The notes beneath the pieces were generated by a model. That model was given only the letters and a program-made list of their open reading frames with translations, searched no databases and was not told the DNA's origin. Shown one piece after another: positions 44,079-53,660 of a stretch of DNA of 64,000 bases. The position numbers were made by a program, and so were the translations under genes. The DNA comes from an uncultured Lachnospiraceae bacterium (lineage in GTDB: Bacteria; Bacillota; Clostridia; Lachnospirales; Lachnospiraceae), in contig CAMUMG010000001.1 in assembly GCA_947089905.1 (NCBI GenBank), positions 1-64,000 on the forward strand, read 5' to 3'. Numbering within the stretch: the first letter of the stretch is position 1; every line of letters begins with the position of its first letter.

Positions 44079-46145
44079 TTATCGAACTTTAAAACTTCGA
44101 ACTGCCTCCTCTAAATTTCCTGCATATTCTAATAATTGTTTTGCAGTATCATTTAATCCAGAGACAAGGGAGAATTGTTTCTTCGCAGTATCTACTACAT
44201 TTGAAGTTGTTTGAGCAGAAATATTAGAAACGGCAGAAATATTTTCAACTGCCTCCATTGTGTGACTTCTTGCCGTTTCCATGTTTTTTGCATTAAAAAT
44301 CAGCCCTGAAATCGCTTCTGTCAGTTCTTCCATCTGCTCTTTCATCTGCTTAAAAGAACCAGAAGTATCCTTTACCGCTACTTCTTGATCTAATACTGCA
44401 CCTTTTGCTTCTTTTGCTGCCATTGCTGCCTCTTTCATCTGTATTCGAATCTGTTCTAAGATATCGTAAATTTGTTTTGTAGAATTAGAAGACTGTGCAG
44501 CTAACATTTGAATTTCTTTTGCTACTACTGCGAAACCCAATCCTGCTTCTCCAGCTCTTGCCGCTTCTATAGAAGCATTGAGAGAAAGAATATTGGTCTG
44601 AAATGCAATGGATTTAATTGTTTCAACAATCCCCCCAATATCTTCTGATTTTTCCTCCAAACTTTTCATTGTTTCAATTACGGTTTCTGTAATTTTTGAT
44701 GTAGTTTTTGTCTTATCTGTTAAAATACTCATGGCTGATAAACTTTTTTGGATTGTATTATCTGATTTGTCTAAAATCTGCTCCATATTTTTTGTGTCAC
44801 CATTTAATTGTTTAATTTGTCCAGAAAGTTCGTTCATTTGATATACACATTGCTTAGAATCATTTACTTGTTCTGTCATTCCCATTTCAATTCCCTCTGC
44901 TGCTTCTTTAATGTGATTTGCTGATATAACATAATCTTTAGCCTCATGTGTCACCTTTTCTGCTGCAATTAAAAGCTGTTTACATATTTCTTCTACTTTT
45001 TGAATTAGATGTTTGGTATGTGCAATCATATACGATAAATCTTGTGCTAACAACATAAATTCATCTTTTTTCTTCATATAAATTTTTACAGTTAAGTCTC
45101 CTTTTGCTGCTTGATTGATTTGATATAGAAAAAATTGAATTGTTCTGTCAATTCCCTGAGAAATGATAAGACCTACTATAATTGCAATCAGACTTGCAAT
45201 ACATACTACAGTTACAGTTAAACTTTCAATCTCTCTTGCAAGAGAAGTAATAATAGACATTGGTATCATCACACAGACTAAAAGTCCTGTATCTGAAACT
45301 TTTTCTCCTAAAAACAAATATCTTTTTCCCTGATAGGAAATTTCTTGTTCTAATGTATTTTCTTCTATAGAAAGTAGTTTCTGAAAAGCATCTGTTTTGG
45401 TAAATACACTTTCTTCTGACTGAAATTCTTCCTCTCCCTTTGTTAAAATTTCTGTTCCTTCTCTTGTAACTAAACCCCAAATTGCCCCATCACCAAATTC
45501 TAATTGATTTAAGATATCCAATATAGACTTTTTGCTAATATCTACTGCTAAAAAGGCATCCACTTTTTTAAATTTACGTAATAGCCGTAAGGCATACTCT
45601 CCTTTATTTGTTCCATAACTATCATCAATAGAAGGCATTGTACCAAACCAAAAATAAGAATTGGGATCGGATGCTGCTAATTGCCCCTGACTTGTTTTTT
45701 CTAATTCAGAATAAAGGGAAAAACCTTTTGGATAAGTCGTTGTAATTGAATCTACTATATCAGAAACAATATAGATATTACTTACAAATTTTGCTCCAGT
45801 TAATCGTTTAATAAAATCAGACCGATTTGAATTATAAATTGAAACCATCTGTTCTGGAAATCCAGATAATGTTCCCGATAAATAGGCGTTTAATTGATCA
45901 TTTGTAAATAGTCCATTATAGTCTTTAATTGTAGAATCTAAAATAAAATCAAAATATTCTCCTGTAATGGACACAGTTCGTTGTGAAAAATCCTGATAAC
46001 TTTGAATAATTTTTTCTGAGGCTTTTTTATAACAAACTACTCCTAATATAATGATAAAGCAAATTGGAAGTAATACTGCTAAAATAATTTTAAATCGAAT
46101 ACTTCTAAAAAAATTTACTTTTTTGTTTCTTTTCCACTTTCTCAT
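44079..46145 (-). CDS. Methyl-accepting chemotaxis protein with large Cache-like sensor (688 aa)
   Basis: A first membrane segment (about 13-40) and an extracellular region of about 270 residues (double-Cache-like in size, with [19 protein letters not shown]) are followed by a second membrane segment (about 300-325). A HAMP domain and the signalling tip [22 protein letters not shown] come next. The start at 46145 follows AGAGGGAGA. The gene is divergent from the rhamnogalacturonan operon, so a sugar or pectin-breakdown ligand is a natural guess. No sequence feature proves this. Confidence 0.93.
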   Translation of the reverse strand: MRKWKRNKKVNFFRSIRFKIILAVLLPICFIIILGVVCYKKASEKIIQSYQDFSQRTVSITGEYFDFILDSTIKDYNGLFTNDQLNAYLSGTLSGFPEQMVSIYNSNRSDFIKRLTGAKFVSNIYIVSDIVDSITTTYPKGFSLYSELEKTSQGQLAASDPNSYFWFGTMPSIDDSYGTNKGEYALRLLRKFKKVDAFLAVDISKKSILDILNQLEFGDGAIWGLVTREGTEILTKGEEEFQSEESVFTKTDAFQKLLSIEENTLEQEISYQGKRYLFLGEKVSDTGLLVCVMIPMSIITSLAREIESLTVTVVCIASLIAIIVGLIISQGIDRTIQFFLYQINQAAKGDLTVKIYMKKKDEFMLLAQDLSYMIAHTKHLIQKVEEICKQLLIAAEKVTHEAKDYVISANHIKEAAEGIEMGMTEQVNDSKQCVYQMNELSGQIKQLNGDTKNMEQILDKSDNTIQKSLSAMSILTDKTKTTSKITETVIETMKSLEEKSEDIGGIVETIKSIAFQTNILSLNASIEAARAGEAGLGFAVVAKEIQMLAAQSSNSTKQIYDILEQIRIQMKEAAMAAKEAKGAVLDQEVAVKDTSGSFKQMKEQMEELTEAISGLIFNAKNMETARSHTMEAVENISAVSNISAQTTSNVVDTAKKQFSLVSGLNDTAKQLLEYAGNLEEAVRSFKVR

Positions 46146-46318
46146 ATTCTCCCTCTTTTCTATGTAACTTAAAAAGTTCAACTTTAATTCTCTTTTTTAT
46201 TGAACTTTCTATTTTGGTCATTAGTGATAAGTTTTATCTTATTATAACTGATATTTTGGTGAATTTCAACTATATTTTTCGCATATTTTCGAAATAAATC
46301 TACTATGATTTTGAAAAA

Positions 46319-46374
46319 TTGAAATAAATAAAAAAATGTTATATAATTGATATGTCTTTTATATAACATTTTTT
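46319..46374 (+). promoter_or_regulatory. Rhamnogalacturonan operon promoter with 16-bp palindrome
   Basis: TTGAAA (46319-46324) and consensus TATAAT (46342-46347) are 17 bp apart. A perfect 16-bp inverted repeat (46331-46346 with 46359-46374, 12-bp centre) covers the -10 and start point. It is all A/T except for one G and one C, so an operator is more likely than a terminator. Confidence 0.65.
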
Positions 46375-46416
46375 AAAAAGGTCTTATAGATTTAAAAATC
46401 TAGGGAGAGATAAAAT

Positions 46417-47412
46417 ATGAACAGATTAGAAACGAATCAAATGAAATTTATTAATTTGAGGTTGGGAACTTTTATTCATTTTAATAGTGCAACTATTCAA
46501 TTTCACAATAGTGAGCTCTTTGATTGGGAATATGATCATGAAAATAATGGAGAAAATAGACGCTATCCGTTTAATGAAAAGGATTGGAATCCTTTAGAGT
46601 TGGATTGTAGTGAGTGGGCAGCAGTTGCAAAGAGTGCAGGATGTCGTTTTGCAGCAATAACTACAAAGCATCATGAAGGATTTGCATTATGGCCTTCCAT
46701 ATATTCTGAACACTGCGTAAAAAACGCATCCTATAAGATAGATGTAGTAGCAGAGTTTTTAAAGGCATTTCGTAAGGAAGGGATTTTGGCAGGATTGTAT
46801 TTTTCCATTTTGGATCTGACTGCTGGAATTGGAAAAAGATCCTGTACAGATGAGCAAAAGAAACTGATTAAAGGACAGATTACAGAACTTTTGACAAACT
46901 ATGGAGAGATTCCCTTTCTAATTGTAGATGGCTGGAATGCACCATGGGGAGGACCATCCTATGAAATGTTACCATTTGAAGAATTGGACAGTCTAGTGAA
47001 ATCACTACAACCAGATTGCCTTTTTATGAATATTGGATGTTCAAAAGGACTTGAGGGGACAGATATAGTTTTTTATGAAAATGCAGCAGGACAAGAGGCA
47101 GAAGATTTTTTTACTGGTCCTGGTGTCAGCTGTAATAAGCTTACTAAAACATGGTTTTGGAGAAAAGAAGATTCCTTTACAGCACCTATAGAGGCAAACT
47201 GGGCATTACAAAAAATGCAGGACTATTTTCCTAAAAATATTAATTTTATGCTTAATATTTCTCCGAATCCAAAAGGAAAGATTGATACAAATTTAGCACA
47301 GGAATTTAAAAAAATTGGGGAAAAGGTAGTTATACCACAGCCTTTAACAGAGTTGCCAAAGGGATGGCTAAAAAGATGTGATGGTCAAAAATATAATACA
47401 TCTTCTATTTAG
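46417..47412 (+). CDS. GH29-like alpha-L-fucosidase-family protein (331 aa)
   Basis: The N-terminal GTFIHFNSATIQ, the WAAVAKSAGCRFAAITTKHHEGFALWPS block and the nucleophile region PFLIVDGWNAPWGG follow the GH29 barrel pattern. The protein is shorter than usual (331 aa) because it lacks the C-terminal beta-sandwich, and it has no signal peptide. GH29 enzymes release L-fucose and sometimes other sugars. In this operon it probably trims side chains of imported pectin fragments. GGGAGAGATAAAAT precedes the ATG. It is the first gene of a three-gene operon. Confidence 0.8.
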   Translation: MNRLETNQMKFINLRLGTFIHFNSATIQFHNSELFDWEYDHENNGENRRYPFNEKDWNPLELDCSEWAAVAKSAGCRFAAITTKHHEGFALWPSIYSEHCVKNASYKIDVVAEFLKAFRKEGILAGLYFSILDLTAGIGKRSCTDEQKKLIKGQITELLTNYGEIPFLIVDGWNAPWGGPSYEMLPFEELDSLVKSLQPDCLFMNIGCSKGLEGTDIVFYENAAGQEAEDFFTGPGVSCNKLTKTWFWRKEDSFTAPIEANWALQKMQDYFPKNINFMLNISPNPKGKIDTNLAQEFKKIGEKVVIPQPLTELPKGWLKRCDGQKYNTSSI

Positions 47413-47426
47413 AAATGAGGGATATT

Positions 47427-48458
47427 ATGGAATTAATATATGAAAAAGAAAAATTAAAAACTCTGATTATAAAAACTGCCCAAAAGACACTTTCTATGGA
47501 TTTAGTCTGGGAGTGGCCGTGTGGAGTAGCCTATTATGGAGTATTAAAGGCATATCATGCAGTAAAAGAAGAACAGTTTATAGAACAGTTAATTAAATGG
47601 ACAAAAGAGTATATAAAACTTTCTCTTCCAGAATGGACTGTAAATTCCTGCGCAATGGGACATACCATGTTAGAACTTTATAAAATTACAAAAGAACCGG
47701 TATTTTTGGATATTGTAAAATCAAAACTAGAGTATTTAAAACAAAAAGCAATACGTTTTGGAGAGGGTGTACTACAACATACAGTATCCTCAGCAAATGA
47801 TTTTCCAGAACAGGCATGGGCAGATACTCTGTTTATGGCAGCCTATTTTATGCTTCGGGCAGGAGTGGAGTTTTCTGACGAAGAATTAATTATAGATGCA
47901 CTTAATCAATATGACTGGCATATTAAATTTTTACAAAATCCCGCTTTGGGACTTTGGTATCATGGATATGATAATTTGAAAAAAAATCATATGTCGGGAA
48001 TTTATTGGGCAAGAGCAAATGCGTGGGCGGCTTATACTATGTCACAGGTAAAACCACTTTTAAATAATTGGTATCTCTATCCACAGTGTATGAATATTGA
48101 ATGTTCGCTAAGGGATCAACTGGCGGCATTAAAATATCTTCAGACAGAGAAGGGACTTTGGAGAACCGTATTAGATGATCCAGATTCTTATGAAGAAGTA
48201 TCGGCTTCCTGCGGAATTGCTGCTGCTATGCTTATAAATGAAAATCCGCTTCATACTCCATATGTACAAAAAGCATTGGATGGAGTTTGTTCTAATATAT
48301 CAGAAGATGGAAGAGTTTTAAATGTTTCTGGAGGAACAGCGGTTATGAAAGACAAAGAGGGATATAAAAAAGTTCCAAAAACATGGATACAAGGCTGGGG
48401 ACAGGGATTGGCATTAGTATTTCTTTCTAACGTTTTGTTAAAGGAAGAACAAAAGTAA
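47427..48458 (+). CDS. GH105/GH88-like unsaturated rhamnogalacturonyl hydrolase (343 aa)
   Basis: An alpha6/alpha6-barrel is suggested by repeated helix pairs. Key segments are WPCGVAYYGVLKAYHAV, PEQAWADTLFMAAYFMLRAG (conserved Asp), GIYWARANAWAAYTM and the late QGWGQGLALVF. The enzyme removes the unsaturated galacturonyl residue left by a rhamnogalacturonan lyase, which is the next gene. The start at 47427 has GAGGGA in front. It lacks a signal peptide, so it acts on imported oligosaccharides. Confidence 0.88.
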   Translation: MELIYEKEKLKTLIIKTAQKTLSMDLVWEWPCGVAYYGVLKAYHAVKEEQFIEQLIKWTKEYIKLSLPEWTVNSCAMGHTMLELYKITKEPVFLDIVKSKLEYLKQKAIRFGEGVLQHTVSSANDFPEQAWADTLFMAAYFMLRAGVEFSDEELIIDALNQYDWHIKFLQNPALGLWYHGYDNLKKNHMSGIYWARANAWAAYTMSQVKPLLNNWYLYPQCMNIECSLRDQLAALKYLQTEKGLWRTVLDDPDSYEEVSASCGIAAAMLINENPLHTPYVQKALDGVCSNISEDGRVLNVSGGTAVMKDKEGYKKVPKTWIQGWGQGLALVFLSNVLLKEEQK

Positions 48459-48474
48459 ATATGGAGATAAGATC

Positions 48475-50652
48475 GTGCAAAAAGAGGTACAATTAGAATC
48501 ACTAAATAGAGGACTTATTGCAGTTTATACAGAAGAGGGAATTTTTTTAGCATGGCGTCTGTTAAAATCCGAAGTGAGTGGATATTCTGATACTGGTTTG
48601 ACAGGAATGAATTTTATTGTTTTAAAAAATGGAAAGCAGATAGGATTTGTAACAGATAGTACCAATTATTTAGACAAAGAGGGTACAATACAAGATAGAT
48701 ATTCTGTTTTACCTGTGTCAGAAGATAATGTTACATATGAAATGACATGTAAAGAAGTTACTGCATTTCCTTCAAAAGCAAATTATTTGACTTTGCCCTT
48801 ACAAAAACCAGAGGGAGGAATCACGCGAGCAGGAGAAAAGTTTACTTACTCTGCAAACGATATGAGTGTTGGAGATGTAGATGGAGATGGGGAGTATGAA
48901 TTTTTTGTAAAGTGGGATCCTTCGAATTCCCATGACGTTTCTATTAAAGGATATACAGGAAATTGCCTAATAGACTGCTATAAATTAGACGGAAGCTTAT
49001 TATGGAGACTGGATTTAGGATGTAATATTCGTGCAGGAGCACATTATACTCAGTTTATGGTCTATGATTTTGATGGAGATGGAAAGGCAGAACTCGCTGT
49101 AAAAACTGCACCTGGAACAAAAATGATTCAATATCAAAATAATAAGCCTTTTTGTGAAAATTATATTACACTACCAAAAGAAAAGGGAAAAGAAAAACAA
49201 CCATCGAATGAAGATTGTTATGTCTGTAGCGCAAAAGATTATCGAACTCATTTAGCAGAAATGTTTGAAGACTGGCAGAATTTAGAACAGGTAAAACAGG
49301 GACAGTGGCCAAAGACGTTAGAAGAATGTTTTAAAATTCCTGTTCAATATTCCTATCCATTAAAAAAAGAAGATGCTTTTCAACTGGCAGATTATTTTAT
49401 TTATGAATATGCACCTGCTAGAGATCCGAAAAATGAACTTTGGAACTTTGAAGGTTTTATTTATGAAGGACCAGAATATTTAACAATGTTTTCTGGAGAT
49501 GGAAGAGAATTAGAAACAATTCCATTTCCATTTGAACGGATAGATGATGGACTGTGCTGGGGAGATTATGCAATGCCAAGAATTGAACCCTGTAACCGGG
49601 TAGATCGCTTCTTATCTGGAGTAGCATATTTAGATGGAAAACGCCCATTTTTAATTGTCTGTCGTGGATATTATACCAGAACAGCGATTGCTGCCTATCA
49701 TTTCTTTTCAGGAAATTTTAAAGAAACGTTTCGAGTCGATTCAGGCTTTGTTCCAATGAAAAATCCATTTTGTGATGATCCGCATTCCGGATGTGGATCA
49801 GATCCTGTGTATGGAAAGTTAGCTGGTCAAGGCAACCACAGTCTGGCAGTTGCAGATGTAGATGGTGATGGCTGTCAGGAAATTATATATGGGGCGGCTA
49901 CAATAGATCACGATGGAAGTTTATTATATTCTTGCTTTGATACACTACCAGATGGAAAGTTGGCAAAACTAGGGCATGGAGATGCTATGCACGTTGCAAG
50001 AATAGATCCGGATCGAAAGGGGTATCAGATTTTTAGTGTATTTGAAGGAGCAGTAAATGCCCCCTATGGTTACGCTCTGAGGGATGCAAAAACCGGAGAG
50101 ATTTTATTTGGAGAATATGCAGATAGAGATTTAGGGCGATGTATGATTGGAGATATTAATCCAAATGTGAGAGGACTTCAAGTTTGGGTAAAAGAAGTGC
50201 GATCTTGTAGGGGAGAATTTTTGCCTGATCGTGTTCTTGGAACCAATCAGTCCATTCGTTGGGCAGGGGATTGTACTACACAGATTTTAGACGGAATAGA
50301 TATTTTTAAAGAACATAAGGGTATCATTTCAGATAATATACATGGAGTTTTACTAGAACCAGAGGATTGTTGTACAAATAATGGAACAAAGGGAAATCCA
50401 TGTTTAATTGCAGATATCTTTGGGGATTTTAGAGAAGAATTATTGTTAAGAACAAAAGATAGTACAGAAATTCGAATTTATACTAATACAGAATTATGCA
50501 ATCATAAACTCATTACCCTAATGCACGATATTATGTATCGGACTGGGGTTGCATGGCAGAATAACTGTTATAACCAACCATGTTATACAAGCTTTTACTA
50601 TGCTTCGGATATGGATTTTAAAGAAGTATTTTTTCAGATTGCCAACCAGTAA
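48475..50652 (+). CDS. PL11 rhamnogalacturonan lyase (725 aa)
   Basis: The protein shows the PL11 beta-propeller: VGDVDGDGEYEFFVKWDP, RAGAHYTQFMVYDFDGDGK and VADVDGDGCQEI carry D-x-D-G-D-G calcium sites. GDAMHVARIDPDRKG and FEGAVNAPYGYALRDAKTGEI are also family blocks. It cleaves rhamnogalacturonan I by beta-elimination. There is no signal peptide, so it resembles the intracellular exo-type YesX more than the secreted YesW. A GTG start at 48475 has GGAGATAAG upstream. Transporter and secreted lyase genes must lie elsewhere. Confidence 0.93.
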   Translation: MQKEVQLESLNRGLIAVYTEEGIFLAWRLLKSEVSGYSDTGLTGMNFIVLKNGKQIGFVTDSTNYLDKEGTIQDRYSVLPVSEDNVTYEMTCKEVTAFPSKANYLTLPLQKPEGGITRAGEKFTYSANDMSVGDVDGDGEYEFFVKWDPSNSHDVSIKGYTGNCLIDCYKLDGSLLWRLDLGCNIRAGAHYTQFMVYDFDGDGKAELAVKTAPGTKMIQYQNNKPFCENYITLPKEKGKEKQPSNEDCYVCSAKDYRTHLAEMFEDWQNLEQVKQGQWPKTLEECFKIPVQYSYPLKKEDAFQLADYFIYEYAPARDPKNELWNFEGFIYEGPEYLTMFSGDGRELETIPFPFERIDDGLCWGDYAMPRIEPCNRVDRFLSGVAYLDGKRPFLIVCRGYYTRTAIAAYHFFSGNFKETFRVDSGFVPMKNPFCDDPHSGCGSDPVYGKLAGQGNHSLAVADVDGDGCQEIIYGAATIDHDGSLLYSCFDTLPDGKLAKLGHGDAMHVARIDPDRKGYQIFSVFEGAVNAPYGYALRDAKTGEILFGEYADRDLGRCMIGDINPNVRGLQVWVKEVRSCRGEFLPDRVLGTNQSIRWAGDCTTQILDGIDIFKEHKGIISDNIHGVLLEPEDCCTNNGTKGNPCLIADIFGDFREELLLRTKDSTEIRIYTNTELCNHKLITLMHDIMYRTGVAWQNNCYNQPCYTSFYYASDMDFKEVFFQIANQ

Positions 50653-50736
50653 GTTTTGTGGTAAACTACAGTTGTGTAAAAAGACTGCCGTATTTTGGAA
50701 GTTATTTTACAACGAAACAAAATAGGAGGCTTTTCT

Positions 50737-52140
50737 ATGCTTGAAAAACTATTTCAGCTAAAAGAAAACAAAACTACTGCGAAGACGGAGATCTTAGCCG
50801 GAATTACAACATTTATGACAATGGCGTATATTTTGGCGGTCAATCCTTCCACCCTTACTGCATTTAATGATATTTTGGGCTTGGATGGAAGTGCAAGAAT
50901 GAATCCATCAGGAGTATTTATGGCAACTGCACTGGCTGCAGTGGTGGGTACTTTGCTTATGGCATTTTTGGCAAATTATCCATTTGCACTCGCACCGGGT
51001 ATGGGATTAAACGCATATTTTTCTTATACCGTTGTTTTAAATATGGGTTATACTTGGAAACAGGCATTAGCAGCGGTTTTTGTAGAAGGACTTATCTTTA
51101 TTATTCTATCACTGACAAATGTCAGAGAAGCTATTTTTAATGCAATTCCACAGACACTAAAATATGCTGTCAGTTGTGGAATTGGTCTGTTTATTGCTTT
51201 TATTGGAATGCAGAATGCAAAGATTGTAGAAGCTAATTCTGCAACTTTAGTTCAATTTCATGAATTTAATAAAGAAACATTTCATACGGTTGGAATCGGT
51301 GTTATTTTAGCATTATTGGGAGTATTAATTACAGCAATATTACTCATTAAAAAAATCAAAGGCGGAATTTTAATTGGAATTCTTGCAACTTGGATTTTAG
51401 GAATTTTATGTGAACTGACTGGAATTTATAAAGTCAATGCCGCAGCAGGTTTTTATAGCTTAATACCAAATTTTACTGCACCAGATATTGCATCTCTTGG
51501 AGATGTCGCATTTAAGTTAGACTTCTCTTTATTAAAAGGAGGCGCAAGTGGAATTGTCAACTTTATTGTTGTCATTTTCTCTTTTTTATTTGTAGATATG
51601 TTTGATACACTTGGAACATTGATGGGAGTTTCTGCAAAGGCAGATATGTTGGATAAAAACGGAAAACTTCCAAGAGTAAAAGGTGCATTAATGGCAGATG
51701 CAGTGGCAACATCTGCGGGAGCTTTATTTGGAACATCTACTACAACAACTTATGTAGAAAGTGCAACAGGTGTTACAGAGGGAGGAAGAACAGGACTGAC
51801 AGCATTGACAACAGCAATCTTATTTGCTATATCTATTTTCTTTTCTCCTATTTTCTTAGCTATTCCATCTTTTGCAACGGCTCCAGCTTTAATCATTGTA
51901 GGATTTTATATGATGGGTTCTGTTTTAAAAATCGACTTTGATGATATGACAGAAGCTATTCCTGCCTTTTTGTGTATTTTGGCAATGCCATTCCTCTATA
52001 GTATTTCTGAGGGAATTTTCTTTGGTGTAATTTCCTATGTTGTAATTAATCTTATCACAGGAAAGACAAAGGAAAAAAATATCAGTATCTTAATGTATGT
52101 ATTAGCAGTTGTCTTCCTTCTAAAATATATGTTATTATAA
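50737..52140 (+). CDS. NCS2-family purine permease, AzgA/PbuG-like (467 aa)
   Basis: About 12-14 hydrophobic segments are present. The start LEKLFQLKENKTTAKTEIL, then ILAGITTFMTMAYILAVNP, FALAPGMGLNAYFSYTV and FGTSTTTTYVESATGVTEGGRTG are hallmarks of the AzgA branch (hypoxanthine, guanine, adenine uptake). The start at 50737 follows AGGAGGCTTTTCT. No purine riboswitch core is seen upstream, only a possible GTTGTGTAAAA/TTTTACAAC hairpin. It is monocistronic with a terminator. Confidence 0.93.
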   Translation: MLEKLFQLKENKTTAKTEILAGITTFMTMAYILAVNPSTLTAFNDILGLDGSARMNPSGVFMATALAAVVGTLLMAFLANYPFALAPGMGLNAYFSYTVVLNMGYTWKQALAAVFVEGLIFIILSLTNVREAIFNAIPQTLKYAVSCGIGLFIAFIGMQNAKIVEANSATLVQFHEFNKETFHTVGIGVILALLGVLITAILLIKKIKGGILIGILATWILGILCELTGIYKVNAAAGFYSLIPNFTAPDIASLGDVAFKLDFSLLKGGASGIVNFIVVIFSFLFVDMFDTLGTLMGVSAKADMLDKNGKLPRVKGALMADAVATSAGALFGTSTTTTYVESATGVTEGGRTGLTALTTAILFAISIFFSPIFLAIPSFATAPALIIVGFYMMGSVLKIDFDDMTEAIPAFLCILAMPFLYSISEGIFFGVISYVVINLITGKTKEKNISILMYVLAVVFLLKYMLL

Positions 52141-52147
52141 AAATAAA

Positions 52148-52187
52148 AGAACCGGCTGGTGGGTTAGTCCAGTCGGTTCTTTTTTTA
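52148..52187. terminator. Bidirectional terminator between the purine permease and rpsT
   Basis: A 12-bp stem (52148-52159 with 52169-52180, one G-T pair) is followed by a T-run on the plus strand and an A/T run on the other. Confidence 0.85.
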
Positions 52188-52202
52188 TTTGTTATAATAA
52201 AA

Positions 52203-52466
52203 TTAAGCTAAAGCATTGACTGCTTTGGTCAGTCTGGATACTTTTCTAGCAGCAGTATTTCTATGAAAAACACCTTTGCTGCAAGCCTGATCAATTGCTA
52301 CAGTAGCTTCTTTTAAAGCAGAAAGAGCAGTCGTCTTATCATTGTTAGAAATTGCAACTTCTACTTTTTTTGATAAGGTCTTTACCTTTGACTTAATCAT
52401 CTTATTTCTCAATGTCTTTGTTTCAATAACTTTAATTCTCTTCTTTGCAGATTTTATATTAGCCAA
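52203..52466 (-). CDS. rpsT: Ribosomal protein S20 (87 aa)
   Basis: The basic helical protein ([17 protein letters not shown]...[28 protein letters not shown]) is typical S20, a primary 16S rRNA binder of the 30S subunit. GGGAGGTGTAAGA precedes the ATG. Its promoter (TTGACA, 17 bp, TACTAT) lies at 52579-52551, leaving a leader of about 75 bases that could hold autoregulation. The gene is divergent from gpr. Confidence 0.97.
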   Translation of the reverse strand: MANIKSAKKRIKVIETKTLRNKMIKSKVKTLSKKVEVAISNNDKTTALSALKEATVAIDQACSKGVFHRNTAARKVSRLTKAVNALA

Positions 52467-52550
52467 TTCTTACACCTCCCATACTTTAAAATTGCATGAA
52501 AGTCCAAACAGAATCCGGACACGGACGTTTCTGCCAGAACATACTATTAC

Positions 52551-52579
52551 ATAGTAATACATACAAAAGAAATTGTCAA
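52551..52579 (-). promoter_or_regulatory. rpsT promoter
   Basis: On the minus strand consensus TTGACA (52579-52574) and TACTAT (52556-52551) are 17 bp apart. Confidence 0.75.
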
Positions 52580-52715
52580 TACATAAATTCGAACAAAATG
52601 AAAAAAACTATAGGTATGAAAAATTTTCGCACTGCATATGTTTACGTAGGAATTTTTATATCTTTAGATCTAGTGCGGACAGGCGAGAGCGGTATTTACC
52701 GGAAAGGAGCGACAG

Positions 52716-53660
52716 ATGAAGGAATTTCGAACAGATTTAGCGTTAGAAGTTAGAGAGAGTTTTGAAAAAGATGATGTAGAAATTAAAGGTGTAGCTTTAA
52801 AAGAAGAATTTGACAAAAAAACAAATGTAAAAGTTACGACAGTAGAAATTCGAACTCAACAGGGAGCTCAGGCAATGAGAAAACCAGTTGGAACATATAT
52901 CACGATTGAGGCACAAGATTTTCTAAAAAAGGATATCACATATCATAAAACAATCAGTTCTATTTTAACACAATATTTAAAAAGGCTGTTCAAAAAAGTA
53001 AAAGATGGTCCTGTTTTAGTAGTTGGTCTTGGAAACAGAGAAGCTACACCAGATTCTCTAGGACCTAAAGTAGTAGATGGACTTTGTGTCACAAGACATT
53101 TTATAAAAGAATTTGGAGATACCTTTACTATAAAAGAAAAATCTCATCCTCTTTGTGCAATAGCACCTGGAGTTATGGCACAGACTGGAATGGAAACAAT
53201 GGAACTTTTAAAAGGAATTGTAAAAGAAATTCAACCTGTTTGTGTAATTGCGGTTGACGCATTAGCAGCTCGTAGTACAAATCGTCTAATTACAACTGTA
53301 CAGCTTACAGATACAGGAATTTGCCCTGGAGCTGGGATTGGAAACAACAGACAGGCATTAAACAAAGAGAGTTTAGGAGTAGATGTTATTGCAATTGGAG
53401 TTCCGACTGTAGTAGATGCAATGACAATTGTAAGGGACTCTTTAGAATATTTATTTGGACAGCAGGAATTTACAGAAAGTCAGCGAGATGAATTTTTTCA
53501 AGAGATCACACAAAATTCTGGAATCATCAATATGTTTGTAACGCCAAAAAATATTGATGAATCAGTACAATGGATTAGTGATACAATTTCAGAAGCAATT
53601 AATTCCTGCTTTGTCGGAAAGGATCAAAAATCTGGTGAAACGATGGTTTCGAACGCATGA
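52716..53660 (+). CDS. gpr: Germination protease GPR (314 aa)
   Basis: GPR degrades the small acid-soluble spore proteins during germination (peptidase family A25). Visible blocks are RTDLALEVRES with a short propeptide (EVRESFEKDDVEIKGV), VVGLGNREATPDSLGPKVVDGL, CAIAPGVMAQTGMET and VDALAARSTNRLITTVQLTDTGI. AAAGGAGCGACAG precedes the ATG. A GCATA element (52634-52638) could be a forespore sigma-G -35, but no good -10 matches. It overlaps spoIIP by 26 bp, so the two sporulation genes form an operon. Confidence 0.95.
   Translation: MKEFRTDLALEVRESFEKDDVEIKGVALKEEFDKKTNVKVTTVEIRTQQGAQAMRKPVGTYITIEAQDFLKKDITYHKTISSILTQYLKRLFKKVKDGPVLVVGLGNREATPDSLGPKVVDGLCVTRHFIKEFGDTFTIKEKSHPLCAIAPGVMAQTGMETMELLKGIVKEIQPVCVIAVDALAARSTNRLITTVQLTDTGICPGAGIGNNRQALNKESLGVDVIAIGVPTVVDAMTIVRDSLEYLFGQQEFTESQRDEFFQEITQNSGIINMFVTPKNIDESVQWISDTISEAINSCFVGKDQKSGETMVSNA

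Noticed and set aside
46331..46374. Intrinsic terminator before the pectin operon
   Set aside because: The palindrome includes the consensus -10 of that operon and is almost free of G/C, so an operator is a better reading.
50653..50736. Purine riboswitch before the purine permease
   Set aside because: The conserved loop sequences of the purine riboswitch are absent; only a short imperfect hairpin is seen.
53554..53634. Longer SpoIIP start within gpr
   Set aside because: The GTG at 53635 has AAAGGA upstream and gives a normal membrane anchor; the longer version lies inside gpr coding sequence.
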